Part shown: positions 9,393 through 17,648 of the stretch, in pieces
Layout: every line of letters begins with the position of its first letter
Numbering within the stretch: position 1 is the stretch's first letter
Assembly (NCBI RefSeq): GCF_018866325.1
Contig: NZ_CP076457.1
Span: forward strand, 1,585,001-1,649,000
Source: Streptomyces sp. YPW6
GTDB taxonomy: Bacteria; Actinomycetota; Actinomycetes; Streptomycetales; Streptomycetaceae
Length of the DNA stretch: 64,000 nt
Direction: 5' to 3'
Notes under the pieces: generated by a model
What the model was told of the DNA's origin: nothing
The model's input: the letters and a program-made list of their open reading frames with translations, nothing else
Database searches by the model: none
Translations under genes and position numbers: made by a program

Positions 9393-10901
9393 CTAGCTGG
9401 TGAGGGCCCGGATCGAGTGGTAGACGTCGAAGACCGCGAGGCAGAGCGGGAGCAGCGTCAGCAGGACGACCGTCTCGGCGATCTCCAGGAAGCGGCCCCA
9501 GAACGGGGTGACGCCCTTGCTCGGCACGATGAGGCCGATGGCGGTGATCAGGGCGGCGACGCCGGCGACCGCCGCGGCCAGCCACACCGTACGGATGTCG
9601 AGTGCGGTCCCGTCGCCCCGCAGCGCGTCGCGCACGATGGCGACCGGCGGGTTCAGGGACAGCCCGAGGCCCAGCAGCACCAGGGAGGCGAGGCCCGCGG
9701 CGAGCGCGCAGCTGACCTGGGCGGTGTAGCGGAAGAGGTGGGCGCGCATCAGCATGGCGACGCCGGTGGCCAGGGCGAGCAGCTGGCCCCAGACGTTGTC
9801 CGAGAAGCCGAGCACGGCGGCGGCCGCGACGGCCACCAGGGCGCAGCCGCCGACCAGGCCGAGGAGCAGTTCGTGACCGCGCCGCGCCTGGGCGGCGAGA
9901 CGGACGGCGTCCACCGGCCCGGTGGGCGCGGGCTCGGAGGTCCCGTAGTCGCCGACCGTGGTGCGGGGCGGCTCGAATCCGATGGGAATCCGGGCGAAGC
10001 GGGTGGAGAGTCCCGGCAGGAAGGCGAGGGCCCCGACGGCGAGCGGGGAGCACACGGCGGCGGCCTCGATCGGCCGCATGCCGGTCATGATCGCGGTGAA
10101 GGTGACGAGGAGGCCGACGGCGCTCGCGAAGACGAACGCGACGAACGGGCCGTCCCCGCCGGGCGCGACGATCATCAGGATGACCGCGACGACGAGCACG
10201 GCCGCGCAGGCGAGCAGGAACTGGAGGCGCCCGATGCCCTGCCCGGCGCTCAGGGACAGCAGGCCGGAACCGGCCACGGCCGCGTTCACCAGGGCGCCGA
10301 TGCCGAGGGCGACCGACGAGGCCCGGTCCTCGTAGATCCGCGCGCGCACGCAGGCGAAGGCGAGGAGGAGCACGGCGACGACGGCCGCCAGGATTCCGGG
10401 CAGGCCGTGCATGTCGTGGCGCGGGTCGGCGGTCCACAGCACGAAGCCGAGGAGGGACAGCAGGACGGAGCCGCCGAAGAGACCGGCGCCGCGCATGAGG
10501 CCGTCGCCCCACAGTGTGCGGTCCTTCGCCACGGCGGAGGCGACGGCGTCGGAGACGTCGTCGAAGACCGCGGGGGGCAGTGACGCGGAGAACGGTCGCA
10601 TCGACAGCAGCTCGCCGTCGAGGATGCGGTGGCCGGCGAGCGTCCGGGCGCTGTCCAGGACGGTGCCGTCGCGGCGGACCAGGTGGTAGCCGACCGGTGC
10701 GCCGGGGGCGGGGCTCTGTCCCGACAGCCGCAGGATCTCGGGGTACAGGTCGGCGACGGGAATGTCCTCGGGCAGGGCCACGTCGACCCGGCCGTCGGGC
10801 GCGACGACCGTGACCCGGCAGAATCCGGTGCTGCTGCCGGACGGGGTCCCGTGGCTCTGCCGGCCGGGTCCGGTGGCTGCCGCTTGGGCCGTCATGGTCA
10901 C
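9393..10901 (-). CDS. eccD: ESX type VII secretion integral membrane protein EccD
   Basis: EccD forms the membrane ring core of ESX secretion systems. The 502-residue protein has an N-terminal ubiquitin-like (YukD) domain (about 28-105, starting CRVTVVAPDGRVDVALPEDI) followed by about eleven hydrophobic helices filling the rest. The start is GTG at 10899-10901, preceded by GGGGGAG; an ATG two codons later is the alternative. It is transcribed divergently from eccC across a 337-nt spacer and ends near the rpsO promoter region. Confidence 0.9.
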   Translation of the reverse strand: MTMTAQAAATGPGRQSHGTPSGSSTGFCRVTVVAPDGRVDVALPEDIPVADLYPEILRLSGQSPAPGAPVGYHLVRRDGTVLDSARTLAGHRILDGELLSMRPFSASLPPAVFDDVSDAVASAVAKDRTLWGDGLMRGAGLFGGSVLLSLLGFVLWTADPRHDMHGLPGILAAVVAVLLLAFACVRARIYEDRASSVALGIGALVNAAVAGSGLLSLSAGQGIGRLQFLLACAAVLVVAVILMIVAPGGDGPFVAFVFASAVGLLVTFTAIMTGMRPIEAAAVCSPLAVGALAFLPGLSTRFARIPIGFEPPRTTVGDYGTSEPAPTGPVDAVRLAAQARRGHELLLGLVGGCALVAVAAAAVLGFSDNVWGQLLALATGVAMLMRAHLFRYTAQVSCALAAGLASLVLLGLGLSLNPPVAIVRDALRGDGTALDIRTVWLAAAVAGVAALITAIGLIVPSKGVTPFWGRFLEIAETVVLLTLLPLCLAVFDVYHSIRALTS

Positions 10902-11238
10902 CTGGTGCTCCCCCTGCTACTGAACTGCTGAACCTGCTGAACCTGCTGAACTACTGACGTGTGACGTGTGACGTCTGCGGCCTGGCGGCCCGTGCCGTGC
11001 TCGCGGTGAGCGTGAACCGCGCTCGCCCGCGTCGTTCCCGCTCCGTTCCGCGCTGCGGCTTCCGCGTTCGTCCCGAATGACCGCCTTCGCGCGACCGTTA
11101 GCGGATGCGTACACGCGTCGCGACACCCTACCGCCATGGGGGTGGCGGTGCGCCAGTAGGATCCTTCCCGCGGATGGAGCCCGTCGCCACGGGGGCGCCG
11201 ATAGGAACACTTCCGTCCGGCAAGGGAATTGGTGAGCT
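10902..11238. other. Divergent eccD/eccC spacer
   Basis: A 337-nt intergenic region that should hold promoters for both eccD and eccC. It contains a short-unit tandem repeat at its eccD-proximal end (10918-10976). TAGGAT near 11154 is a possible -10 for eccC but no matching -35 was found, so no promoter is called. Confidence 0.5.
10918..10976. repeat. Short tandem repeats in the eccD leader
   Basis: Four near-copies of a 9-10 bp unit (CTGAACCTG type) are followed directly by three copies of a 7-bp unit (GACGTGT, GACGTGT, GACGTCT). They lie 15-75 nt upstream of the eccD start. Confidence 0.7.
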
Positions 11239-14200
11239 GTGAGCCAGATCGTCGTCAAGCGCCCACCGCGGGCCCTGCCCACCGAAGTTCCGGTCGAGCA
11301 GGTGCAGTTGCAACCTCCGCCGGAACTCCCCCGAGGCCAGCAGGAGGGGGCGCTGATGCAGCTCCTGCCGATGCTGGGCATGGGTGGTTCCGTCGTCTTC
11401 TTCTTCATGACGCCGAACCCGGTCATGCGCATCATGGGCATGATCATGATTGCCTCGACGATCGGTATGGCGATCGCGATGCTCGTACGGTACCGGCGGG
11501 GCACCCAGGGGGAGCTGGCGGATCTGCGCCGCGACTACCTGAAGTACCTGACGCAGACCCGGCGGGCGGTGCTGAAGACGGCCCGCAAGCAGCGCGACGC
11601 GCAGTTCTACCTCCACCCGTCGCCCGAGCAGTTGTGGGCCCTCGTCGCCGAGGGCAGCCGGGTGTGGGAGCGGCGCGCGGGTGACGCGGACTTCGCGCAG
11701 GTGCGTATCGGGCTGGGCAGTCAGGAGCTGGCGACGCCGCTCATCGCGCCCGAGACGGCGCCCGTGGACGAGCTGGAGCCGCTGGCCGCCGGGGCGATGC
11801 AGCAGTTCCTGGCGACGCACTCCACACTGGACGGCCTGCCCATGGCCGTCTCGTTGCGGGCCTTCTACCACCTGACGATCAGCGGACACGCCGAGTCGGC
11901 GCGCTCCGCGGCGCGGGCGATGGTCGGCGGACTGGCCTCCCTGCACTCCCCCGAGGACCTGGTGATCGCGGTCGCGACGGGCCCGGAGGCGGCACCGCAG
12001 TGGGAGTGGACGAAGTGGCTGCCGCACGCACAGGCGCCGGGGCCCGCGGACGGGGCGGGGAGCAGGCGGCTGATCACCACGAGTCTGCCGGCCCTGGAGG
12101 ATCTGCTGGCCGGCCGGCTGGAGGGCAGGCCGCGTTTCCAGCCCGGCGGGCAGCCGCTCGTGGAGCAGCCGCACGTCGTCGTGGTCCTGGACGGCGAGTC
12201 GGTGGCGCCCATGTCGGTGCTGGCGTCGGCGGAGGGCCTGCAGGGTGTGACGGTCATCGAGGTGGTGCCGGGCGAGGTGACCGGGGCCCGCGGCGGCCTC
12301 TCCGTCGTGGTGCAGCCGAAGACGTTGCAGCTGGAGTCGGGCCAGGGGCTGGTCTACGACGGCGTTCCGGACCTGCTCAGTTACGAGGCGGCCGAGGCGC
12401 TCGCCCGGCAACTGGCCCCGCTGCACATGGCGACGGGCGGGGACGACGACGAACCCCTGCTGGCCAACCTGGAGTTCACCGATCTGCTGAATCTGGGGGA
12501 CGCCGCCTCGATCGAGGTCAGCCGGACCTGGCGGCCGCGGTCGCAGGCGGAGCGGCTGCGGGTGCCGATCGGGGTGGGCGAGGACGGCTCGCCGGTGATG
12601 CTGGACCTGAAGGAGGCGGCGCAGGAGGGCATGGGCCCGCACGGCCTGTGCGTGGGCGCCACCGGTTCCGGCAAGTCCGAGCTGCTGCGCACGCTGGTGC
12701 TCGGCCTGGCCGTCACCCACACCTCGGAGACGCTGAACTTCGTCCTCGCCGACTTCAAGGGCGGTGCGACCTTCGCCGGTATGGCGCAGATGCCGCACGT
12801 CGCGGCCGTGATCACCAACCTCGCGGACGACCTGACGCTGGTCGACCGCATGGGCGACTCCATCAGCGGTGAGCTCAACCGCCGGCAGGAGATGCTGCGC
12901 GACGCGGGCAACTACGCCAACATCCACGACTACGAGAAGGCGCGGGCGGCCGGTGCGCCGCTCCAGCCCATTCCCTCGCTCGTTCTGGTCATCGACGAGT
13001 TCAGCGAACTGCTCACCGCGAAGCCCGACTTCATCGAGATGTTCGTCCAGATCGGCCGGATCGGCCGTTCGCTGGGCGTGCATCTGCTGCTGGCGTCGCA
13101 GCGGCTGGAGGAGGGGCGGCTGCGCGGTCTGGAGACGTATCTGTCGTACCGGGTGGGTCTGCGGACGTTCTCGGCGGCGGAGTCGCGGGCGGCGATCGGG
13201 GTGCCCGACGCGTACCACCTGCCGAACGTGCCCGGTTCCGGGCTGCTCAAGTTCGGTACGGAGGAGATGGTCCGGTTCAAGGCCGCGTACGTCTCCGGGG
13301 TGTACCGCTCGGGCGCGCACCGGGCGGCGGCGCCGGGTGCTCCGCTGCCGGTGGACCGCAGGCCGGTTCCGTTCACGGCCGCCCCGGTTCCGGTGCGGTA
13401 CGTCCAGCCGGCGACGCCCGCCGGGGGCGTACCGGAGCAGCGGCCGGCGGAGGACGACGCGCTGGCGGACACGGTGCTCGATGTGATCGTGCGCCGACTG
13501 GAGGGCCGCGGGGCCTCCGCCCACCAGGTGTGGCTGCCGCCGCTGGACAATCCGCCGTCGCTGGACGAGCTGCTGCCGGGGCTCTCGCCGGTGCAGGGCC
13601 GGGGGCTGACACAGCCCGGTTTCGAGGGCGCGGGCCGGCTGGTCGCGCCGATCGGCGTCATCGACAAGCCGTTCGAGCAGCGGCGCGACACCCTCTACCG
13701 GGACTTCTCCGGTGCGGCCGGTCACATGCAGATCACCGGTGGTCCGCAGTCGGGGAAGTCGACGCTGCTGCGGACGATCATCGCCGGTTTCGCGCTCACG
13801 CACACGCCGGCGGAGGTCCAGTTCTACGGGCTCGACTTCGGCGGTGGCGGCATGTCCTCGATCGCGGGTCTGCCGCATGTGGGCGGTGTCGCGTCCCGTC
13901 TCGACCCGGAGCGGGTCCGCCGTACGGTCGCCGAGGTGTACGGCGTCATGGCGCGGCGCGAGGAGTACTTCCGCAGCGCCGGGATCGACTCCATCGCCAC
14001 GTTCCGCCGGCTGCGGGCGCGCGGTGACATCTCGGTGGCGGACCAGCCGTGGGGCGATGTCTTCCTGGTCATCGACGGGTGGGGGAACTTCCGCACGGAC
14101 TACGAGGGTCTGGAGGACGCGGTCACGGACATCGCCGCCCGCGGACTGGGCTACGGCATCCACCTGATCATCACGGCGTCGCGCTCGATGGAGGTGCGGG

Positions 14201-15204
14201 CCAGCCTCAAGGACCAGCTGATGAACCGCCTGGAGCTGCGGCTGGGTGATCCCATGGACTCCGAGCTGGACCGCAAGGTGGCCGCCAATGTGCCCGCCGG
14301 GGTGCCGGGGCGCGGCCAGACGCCGGAGAAGCTGCACTTCATGGTGGCGGTGCCGCGCATCGACGGCATCAACTCCGACAGCGACCTCTCCGAGGCCACC
14401 GCTGCGATGAACCAGGAGGTCACCCGCCACTGGACGACGGCGCCCGCCCCCGCGGTACGTCTGCTGCCGCGGAATCTCCCGGCGGTCGAACTCCCGGCCG
14501 GTCACGCGGTTCCGGAGCGCGGTATCGCCTTCGGCATCGACGAGAACAACCTGGAGCCGGTGTACCTGAACTTCGAGCAGGACCCGTTCTTCCTGGCGTT
14601 CGGCGAGAGCGAGTCCGGGAAGTCCAACCTGCTGCGGTTGATCATCAAGCAGCTCACCGAGCGGTACGAGGGTGATTCCTGCAAGCTGTTCGTCATCGAC
14701 AACCGGCGCTCGCTGCTGGACGTGACTCCGCGCTCGCACCTGGCGGAGTACATCCCGATGTCCAACAACATGGAACATCACATGACGGCGCTGTACGACC
14801 TGATGAAGCGCCGCACGCCGTCGGCCGACGTCACGGCCCAGGAGCTGCGCGACCAGAGCTGGTGGCAGGGCCCCACGGTGTACGTCGTCATCGACGACTT
14901 CGACCTGGTCGCCACGTCCAGCGGCAACCCGCTGGCACCGATCACGGAGATGCTGCCGTTCGCCCGCGACGTGGGCGTCCGCTTCATCATCGCCCGCAAC
15001 TCGGCGGGGGCCAGCCGCGCGCTGTACGAACCCTTCCTCCAGCGGATGATCGAGCTGGGCGCCCAGGGTCTGATGCTGTCGGGCGACCCGGGCGAGGGCG
15101 ACATCATGGGCAACGTACGACCGCGGCCGATGCCGGCGGGCCGGGGCATCTTCGTGACGCGACGGCGCGGGAACCCGTTGGTGCAGACGGGGTTGATGGG
15201 CTGA
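11239..15204 (+). CDS. eccC: ESX type VII secretion FtsK/SpoIIIE ATPase EccC
   Basis: EccC is the motor ATPase that recognises and drives WXG100 substrates through the ESX channel. The 1321-residue single polypeptide has two membrane helices (about 35-58 and 62-85) and three FtsK/SpoIIIE-type ATPase domains. Their Walker A motifs are GATGSGKSE (about 472), GGPQSGKST (about 834) and GESESGKSN (about 1121). The first domain has LVLVIDEFSELL as Walker B; the second and third have FLVIDGWGNF and YVVIDDFDLV. Start GTG at 11239. It is the only plus-strand gene of this block and is followed by a strong terminator. Length and three-domain layout match fused actinobacterial EccC. Confidence 0.96.
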   Translation: MSQIVVKRPPRALPTEVPVEQVQLQPPPELPRGQQEGALMQLLPMLGMGGSVVFFFMTPNPVMRIMGMIMIASTIGMAIAMLVRYRRGTQGELADLRRDYLKYLTQTRRAVLKTARKQRDAQFYLHPSPEQLWALVAEGSRVWERRAGDADFAQVRIGLGSQELATPLIAPETAPVDELEPLAAGAMQQFLATHSTLDGLPMAVSLRAFYHLTISGHAESARSAARAMVGGLASLHSPEDLVIAVATGPEAAPQWEWTKWLPHAQAPGPADGAGSRRLITTSLPALEDLLAGRLEGRPRFQPGGQPLVEQPHVVVVLDGESVAPMSVLASAEGLQGVTVIEVVPGEVTGARGGLSVVVQPKTLQLESGQGLVYDGVPDLLSYEAAEALARQLAPLHMATGGDDDEPLLANLEFTDLLNLGDAASIEVSRTWRPRSQAERLRVPIGVGEDGSPVMLDLKEAAQEGMGPHGLCVGATGSGKSELLRTLVLGLAVTHTSETLNFVLADFKGGATFAGMAQMPHVAAVITNLADDLTLVDRMGDSISGELNRRQEMLRDAGNYANIHDYEKARAAGAPLQPIPSLVLVIDEFSELLTAKPDFIEMFVQIGRIGRSLGVHLLLASQRLEEGRLRGLETYLSYRVGLRTFSAAESRAAIGVPDAYHLPNVPGSGLLKFGTEEMVRFKAAYVSGVYRSGAHRAAAPGAPLPVDRRPVPFTAAPVPVRYVQPATPAGGVPEQRPAEDDALADTVLDVIVRRLEGRGASAHQVWLPPLDNPPSLDELLPGLSPVQGRGLTQPGFEGAGRLVAPIGVIDKPFEQRRDTLYRDFSGAAGHMQITGGPQSGKSTLLRTIIAGFALTHTPAEVQFYGLDFGGGGMSSIAGLPHVGGVASRLDPERVRRTVAEVYGVMARREEYFRSAGIDSIATFRRLRARGDISVADQPWGDVFLVIDGWGNFRTDYEGLEDAVTDIAARGLGYGIHLIITASRSMEVRASLKDQLMNRLELRLGDPMDSELDRKVAANVPAGVPGRGQTPEKLHFMVAVPRIDGINSDSDLSEATAAMNQEVTRHWTTAPAPAVRLLPRNLPAVELPAGHAVPERGIAFGIDENNLEPVYLNFEQDPFFLAFGESESGKSNLLRLIIKQLTERYEGDSCKLFVIDNRRSLLDVTPRSHLAEYIPMSNNMEHHMTALYDLMKRRTPSADVTAQELRDQSWWQGPTVYVVIDDFDLVATSSGNPLAPITEMLPFARDVGVRFIIARNSAGASRALYEPFLQRMIELGAQGLMLSGDPGEGDIMGNVRPRPMPAGRGIFVTRRRGNPLVQTGLMG

Positions 15205-15423
15205 TGGGTTGATGGGCTGGGAGTGGTAGGGCGGGGGCCTGGTGGCGGGGGCGGGGCGGTCGGCTCCCCGGGGGCAATCCGCTCCTGGGGGCGGGCTCGG
15301 CCGGGCCGATGTCGAGCTGGTCCGCCCTCGGGGCCAGGGATCGGGCCGGACCAGGGGCGGAGTTGACCGCCCTCGGGGCCCGGGGGGCGGCCCGTCGGGT
15401 CCCGATCAGGCCGGATCGCGAAG

Positions 15424-15468
15424 ACGGAGAAGGTGCGGGGCCGTTGGGCTCCGCACCCTCTCCGTTTA
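15424..15468 (+). terminator. Terminator of eccC
   Basis: Inverted repeat ACGGAGAAGGTGCGG / CCGCACCCTCTCCGT (one mismatch, 12-nt loop) followed by TTT, downstream of eccC. Confidence 0.8.
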
Positions 15469-15563
15469 CTTCGCGGTTCCTTTCCCGGATCCGTCCCGGC
15501 TCCGTCTCGCTCGCGACGGTTCAGGGCGCGTCCCTCGATGGTCGGGGCACGTCCTGCAACGAC

Positions 15564-15598
15564 TCAGGGTGGACATCTCCCGCGCATGTCCACCCTGA
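15564..15598 (-). terminator. Terminator of the esx operon
   Basis: Perfect 13-bp inverted repeat TCAGGGTGGACAT / ATGTCCACCCTGA with a 9-nt loop, about 30 nt past the esxA stop. Confidence 0.8.
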
Positions 15599-15629
15599 TG
15601 TCCTGCTGTGTCGTGCTGTGCGACCTCGG

Positions 15630-15926
15630 TCAGAAGTTCGCCGCCGCGCGCTTGTCACCGGCGCGGTAGGTGGGCGACGCCTCCAGGACCTTCTTGGCGA
15701 TGTCGTCAAGGTTGGCGCGGATGGCGTTGGCATCCGCCTTCCACTTGTTCTGCGCGGTGGTGTAGGCCTGCTTGGCCTCACCCTCCCACAGCTCCGAAAC
15801 GTTCGCGATCATGACCCTGATCTCTTCGAGGTCCTTCGCGAGTTCCCCGGCCTGCTTCTTGATCTCGCCGGCCGCGAGGTCCAGGCTCGCGTAAGTGACG
15901 ACCGTCGTACCGTCGTTCGTGCCCAT
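15630..15926 (-). CDS. esxA: WXG100-family ESX substrate (EsxA-like)
   Basis: A 98-residue helical hairpin protein with the WXG motif as LWEGEAKQ near residues 47-50, the size and pattern of secreted ESX substrates that form heterodimers with their partner. Start ATG at 15926 follows GCGGAGG. It is the last gene of the minus-strand operon, 36 nt after the other WXG100 gene. The A/B naming follows gene order by analogy with mycobacteria and the known S. coelicolor pair, where loss of these proteins affects sporulation; it could be reversed. Confidence 0.9.
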   Translation of the reverse strand: MGTNDGTTVVTYASLDLAAGEIKKQAGELAKDLEEIRVMIANVSELWEGEAKQAYTTAQNKWKADANAIRANLDDIAKKVLEASPTYRAGDKRAAANF

Positions 15927-15962
15927 GTGGTCCTCCGCTGAGTTCTGGTTGAGAGATTGAGG

Positions 15963-16304
15963 TCAGAAGTCGTTCAGGCTGCTCTTGGAACCGGTGTGGC
16001 CCGGAACAACATCCACGCCACTGAGCGCCTTGCGGATCTCGTCCTCGTTGTCGCCCGAGATGGTACGAGCGGCCTTGATGGCCTCCTGGAAATGCGTGAG
16101 CTGCTTGGCCAGTTCGACCATGCGGTTGTTGATCTCGTTCTGCTTCAGGTTGAAGTGGTTGGCACCGATGCCCTGCCACTTGCCTTCGAGGTTGTCGATG
16201 GTCGCGTGGAGCTTCTTGACCTGCCCCTTGACCGCTTCGAACTTAATGGTGAGATCGCCCTCCAGCTTCAGGAGCGCGGCATCTGAGACCTTCTGGTCTG
16301 CCAT
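15963..16304 (-). CDS. esxB: WXG100-family ESX substrate (EsxB-like)
   Basis: A 113-residue WXG100 protein with the turn motif KWQGIGANHF near residue 43. Its charged C-terminal tail after residue 95 may hold the EccC-recognised export signal; a YxxxD/E motif is not evident, so this is inferred. Start ATG at 16304 follows AAGGGAAAG. It lies 74 nt after the mycosin gene and 36 nt before the partner gene, and should form a heterodimer with it. Confidence 0.9.
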   Translation of the reverse strand: MADQKVSDAALLKLEGDLTIKFEAVKGQVKKLHATIDNLEGKWQGIGANHFNLKQNEINNRMVELAKQLTHFQEAIKAARTISGDNEDEIRKALSGVDVVPGHTGSKSSLNDF

Positions 16305-16378
16305 GGTTGTCTTTCCCTTTCGGTTGGTTCTGCAGGACCGGCGTGGGCCGCCGGCCGGTGCACATGCGGAACGTGAGG

Positions 16379-17620
16379 TCAGGCGGTCTTACGCCTGCGG
16401 ACCACGGCGTAGGCCACTCCCCCGATGACGGCCACGGCTGCGGCCAGACCGAGGATGAGGCCCAACGGGGTCCCGTCCTCGGAGGAGTCGGACTCCTTCA
16501 CCGCCGCTGCCTTGTCGCCTTCCGCGCCGTTCTTGGCGGGCTGGGGCGAGGCTGAGGTGGAGGCGGAAGGGTCGGACGACTCGGCGGCGTCGGTCGTCTT
16601 CTCCTTGGTGAGCGGGCTGACGTCCGGGGCACCGGGGTCGCCCTTGCCCTTGAGGATGTTCATGGAGGGGCGGATCAGGCCGTGGCCGAGGTACTCGCTG
16701 CGCTCGTCGTCTTCCCAGTCACGGGCGGCCGTGTCGAAGAGGACGTTGAGCACTTGGTTGGCGGTCCAGTCGGGGTGGAGGGACCAGACGAGGGCGGCGG
16801 AGGCGGAGGCGATGGCGGTGGCGGCGCTGGTGCCGCCGTCTCCGTCGCAGTAGCTCTTGAAGGAGTTGTCGCACCAACGGGGAACATCGCTCCCGGGAGA
16901 CGCGACATCTACTGAGTCCGAGTGCTGCGAGTAGCCCGAGACTTTTCCACTACGGTCCGCTGAGGCAACACCCACGACCGAGGGGTATGAGGCCGGATAG
17001 CCCCGGGCATTCTCCTTGTCTCCATCGTTTCCGACGGAAGCGAGAAATAGCTTTCCTTTACTTTCAGCATACTTGGCCGCTTCACTCTCCTGGCGCGTAG
17101 GAGACTTACTACCGAAAGACATGCTGATGATCTGTGCATCACTATCGGCCGCAGCTCTGATGGCATCCGCTGAGTCACTGATGACGGTGTTGCGCTTGGC
17201 CATAAAATGGACGTCACTCATACGCACGGGGATGATCTTGGCTCCCGGGGCAAGTCCCTTCAGACCGCCCCCCTTGCCTGTCCCGGCGATCAACTCAGCC
17301 ATCGTCGTACCGTGACCGTGGTAGTCATCGGTCTCGTCGCCCGATGCCCCGGTGACGTCGAAGCCCTTGAGAATCTGTCCCTTCAGCGACGGTGTGGATG
17401 AGTTCACCCCCGTGTCAACGACAGCGACCTTGATGCCTTCGCCGGTCGTGACCTTCCACATGTCCTCGGCCTGCATCGCGGCGAGATACCACTGCTTCGA
17501 CTGTGTGTCGGCTGCGGCAGGCTGCGCCGCCCCGACGAACAACACACTCCACGAAGCTGCCACAGCCAGCGCACCTAGAACCCGCACACGCCTCCGAGCT
17601 CGGCCCATTCCTGCTGTCAT
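16379..17620 (-). CDS. mycP: Mycosin-type subtilisin protease of the ESX locus
   Basis: A 413-residue S8 protease with a signal peptide (about residues 1-37, ending AAQPAAAD), the catalytic triad in VAVVDTGVN (Asp), HGHGTTMAE (His) and GGTSAATAI (Ser), the oxyanion Asn in SVGNDGD, and a C-terminal membrane helix (about 385-405) followed by RRRKTA. This is the type I mycosin layout: extracytoplasmic catalytic domain tethered by a C-terminal anchor. Start ATG at 17620; an ATG four codons later is possible. It is cotranscribed with the WXG proteins. The segment 16.95-17.55 kb is markedly less GC-rich than its surroundings. Confidence 0.93.
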   Translation of the reverse strand: MTAGMGRARRRVRVLGALAVAASWSVLFVGAAQPAAADTQSKQWYLAAMQAEDMWKVTTGEGIKVAVVDTGVNSSTPSLKGQILKGFDVTGASGDETDDYHGHGTTMAELIAGTGKGGGLKGLAPGAKIIPVRMSDVHFMAKRNTVISDSADAIRAAADSDAQIISMSFGSKSPTRQESEAAKYAESKGKLFLASVGNDGDKENARGYPASYPSVVGVASADRSGKVSGYSQHSDSVDVASPGSDVPRWCDNSFKSYCDGDGGTSAATAIASASAALVWSLHPDWTANQVLNVLFDTAARDWEDDERSEYLGHGLIRPSMNILKGKGDPGAPDVSPLTKEKTTDAAESSDPSASTSASPQPAKNGAEGDKAAAVKESDSSEDGTPLGLILGLAAAVAVIGGVAYAVVRRRKTA

Positions 17621-17648
17621 CCCGGCTTCCGAACCTTCCCTGGGGCTG

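Larger units (their letters stand above)
15205..15629. other. Convergent eccC/esxA spacer
   Basis: A 425-nt intergenic stretch between convergent eccC and esxA. It starts with a degenerate GGGTTGATGGGCTGATGG repeat just after eccC, has GC-rich low-complexity sequence with a repeated CCGCCCTCGGGGCC, and ends with two strong terminator hairpins, one for each direction. No gene is seen. Confidence 0.7.

Noticed and set aside
11128..14781. A 1217-codon open frame on the strand opposite eccC
   Set aside because: It lacks any domain or sensible composition and exactly mirrors a well-supported gene; very high third-position GC opens such antisense frames.
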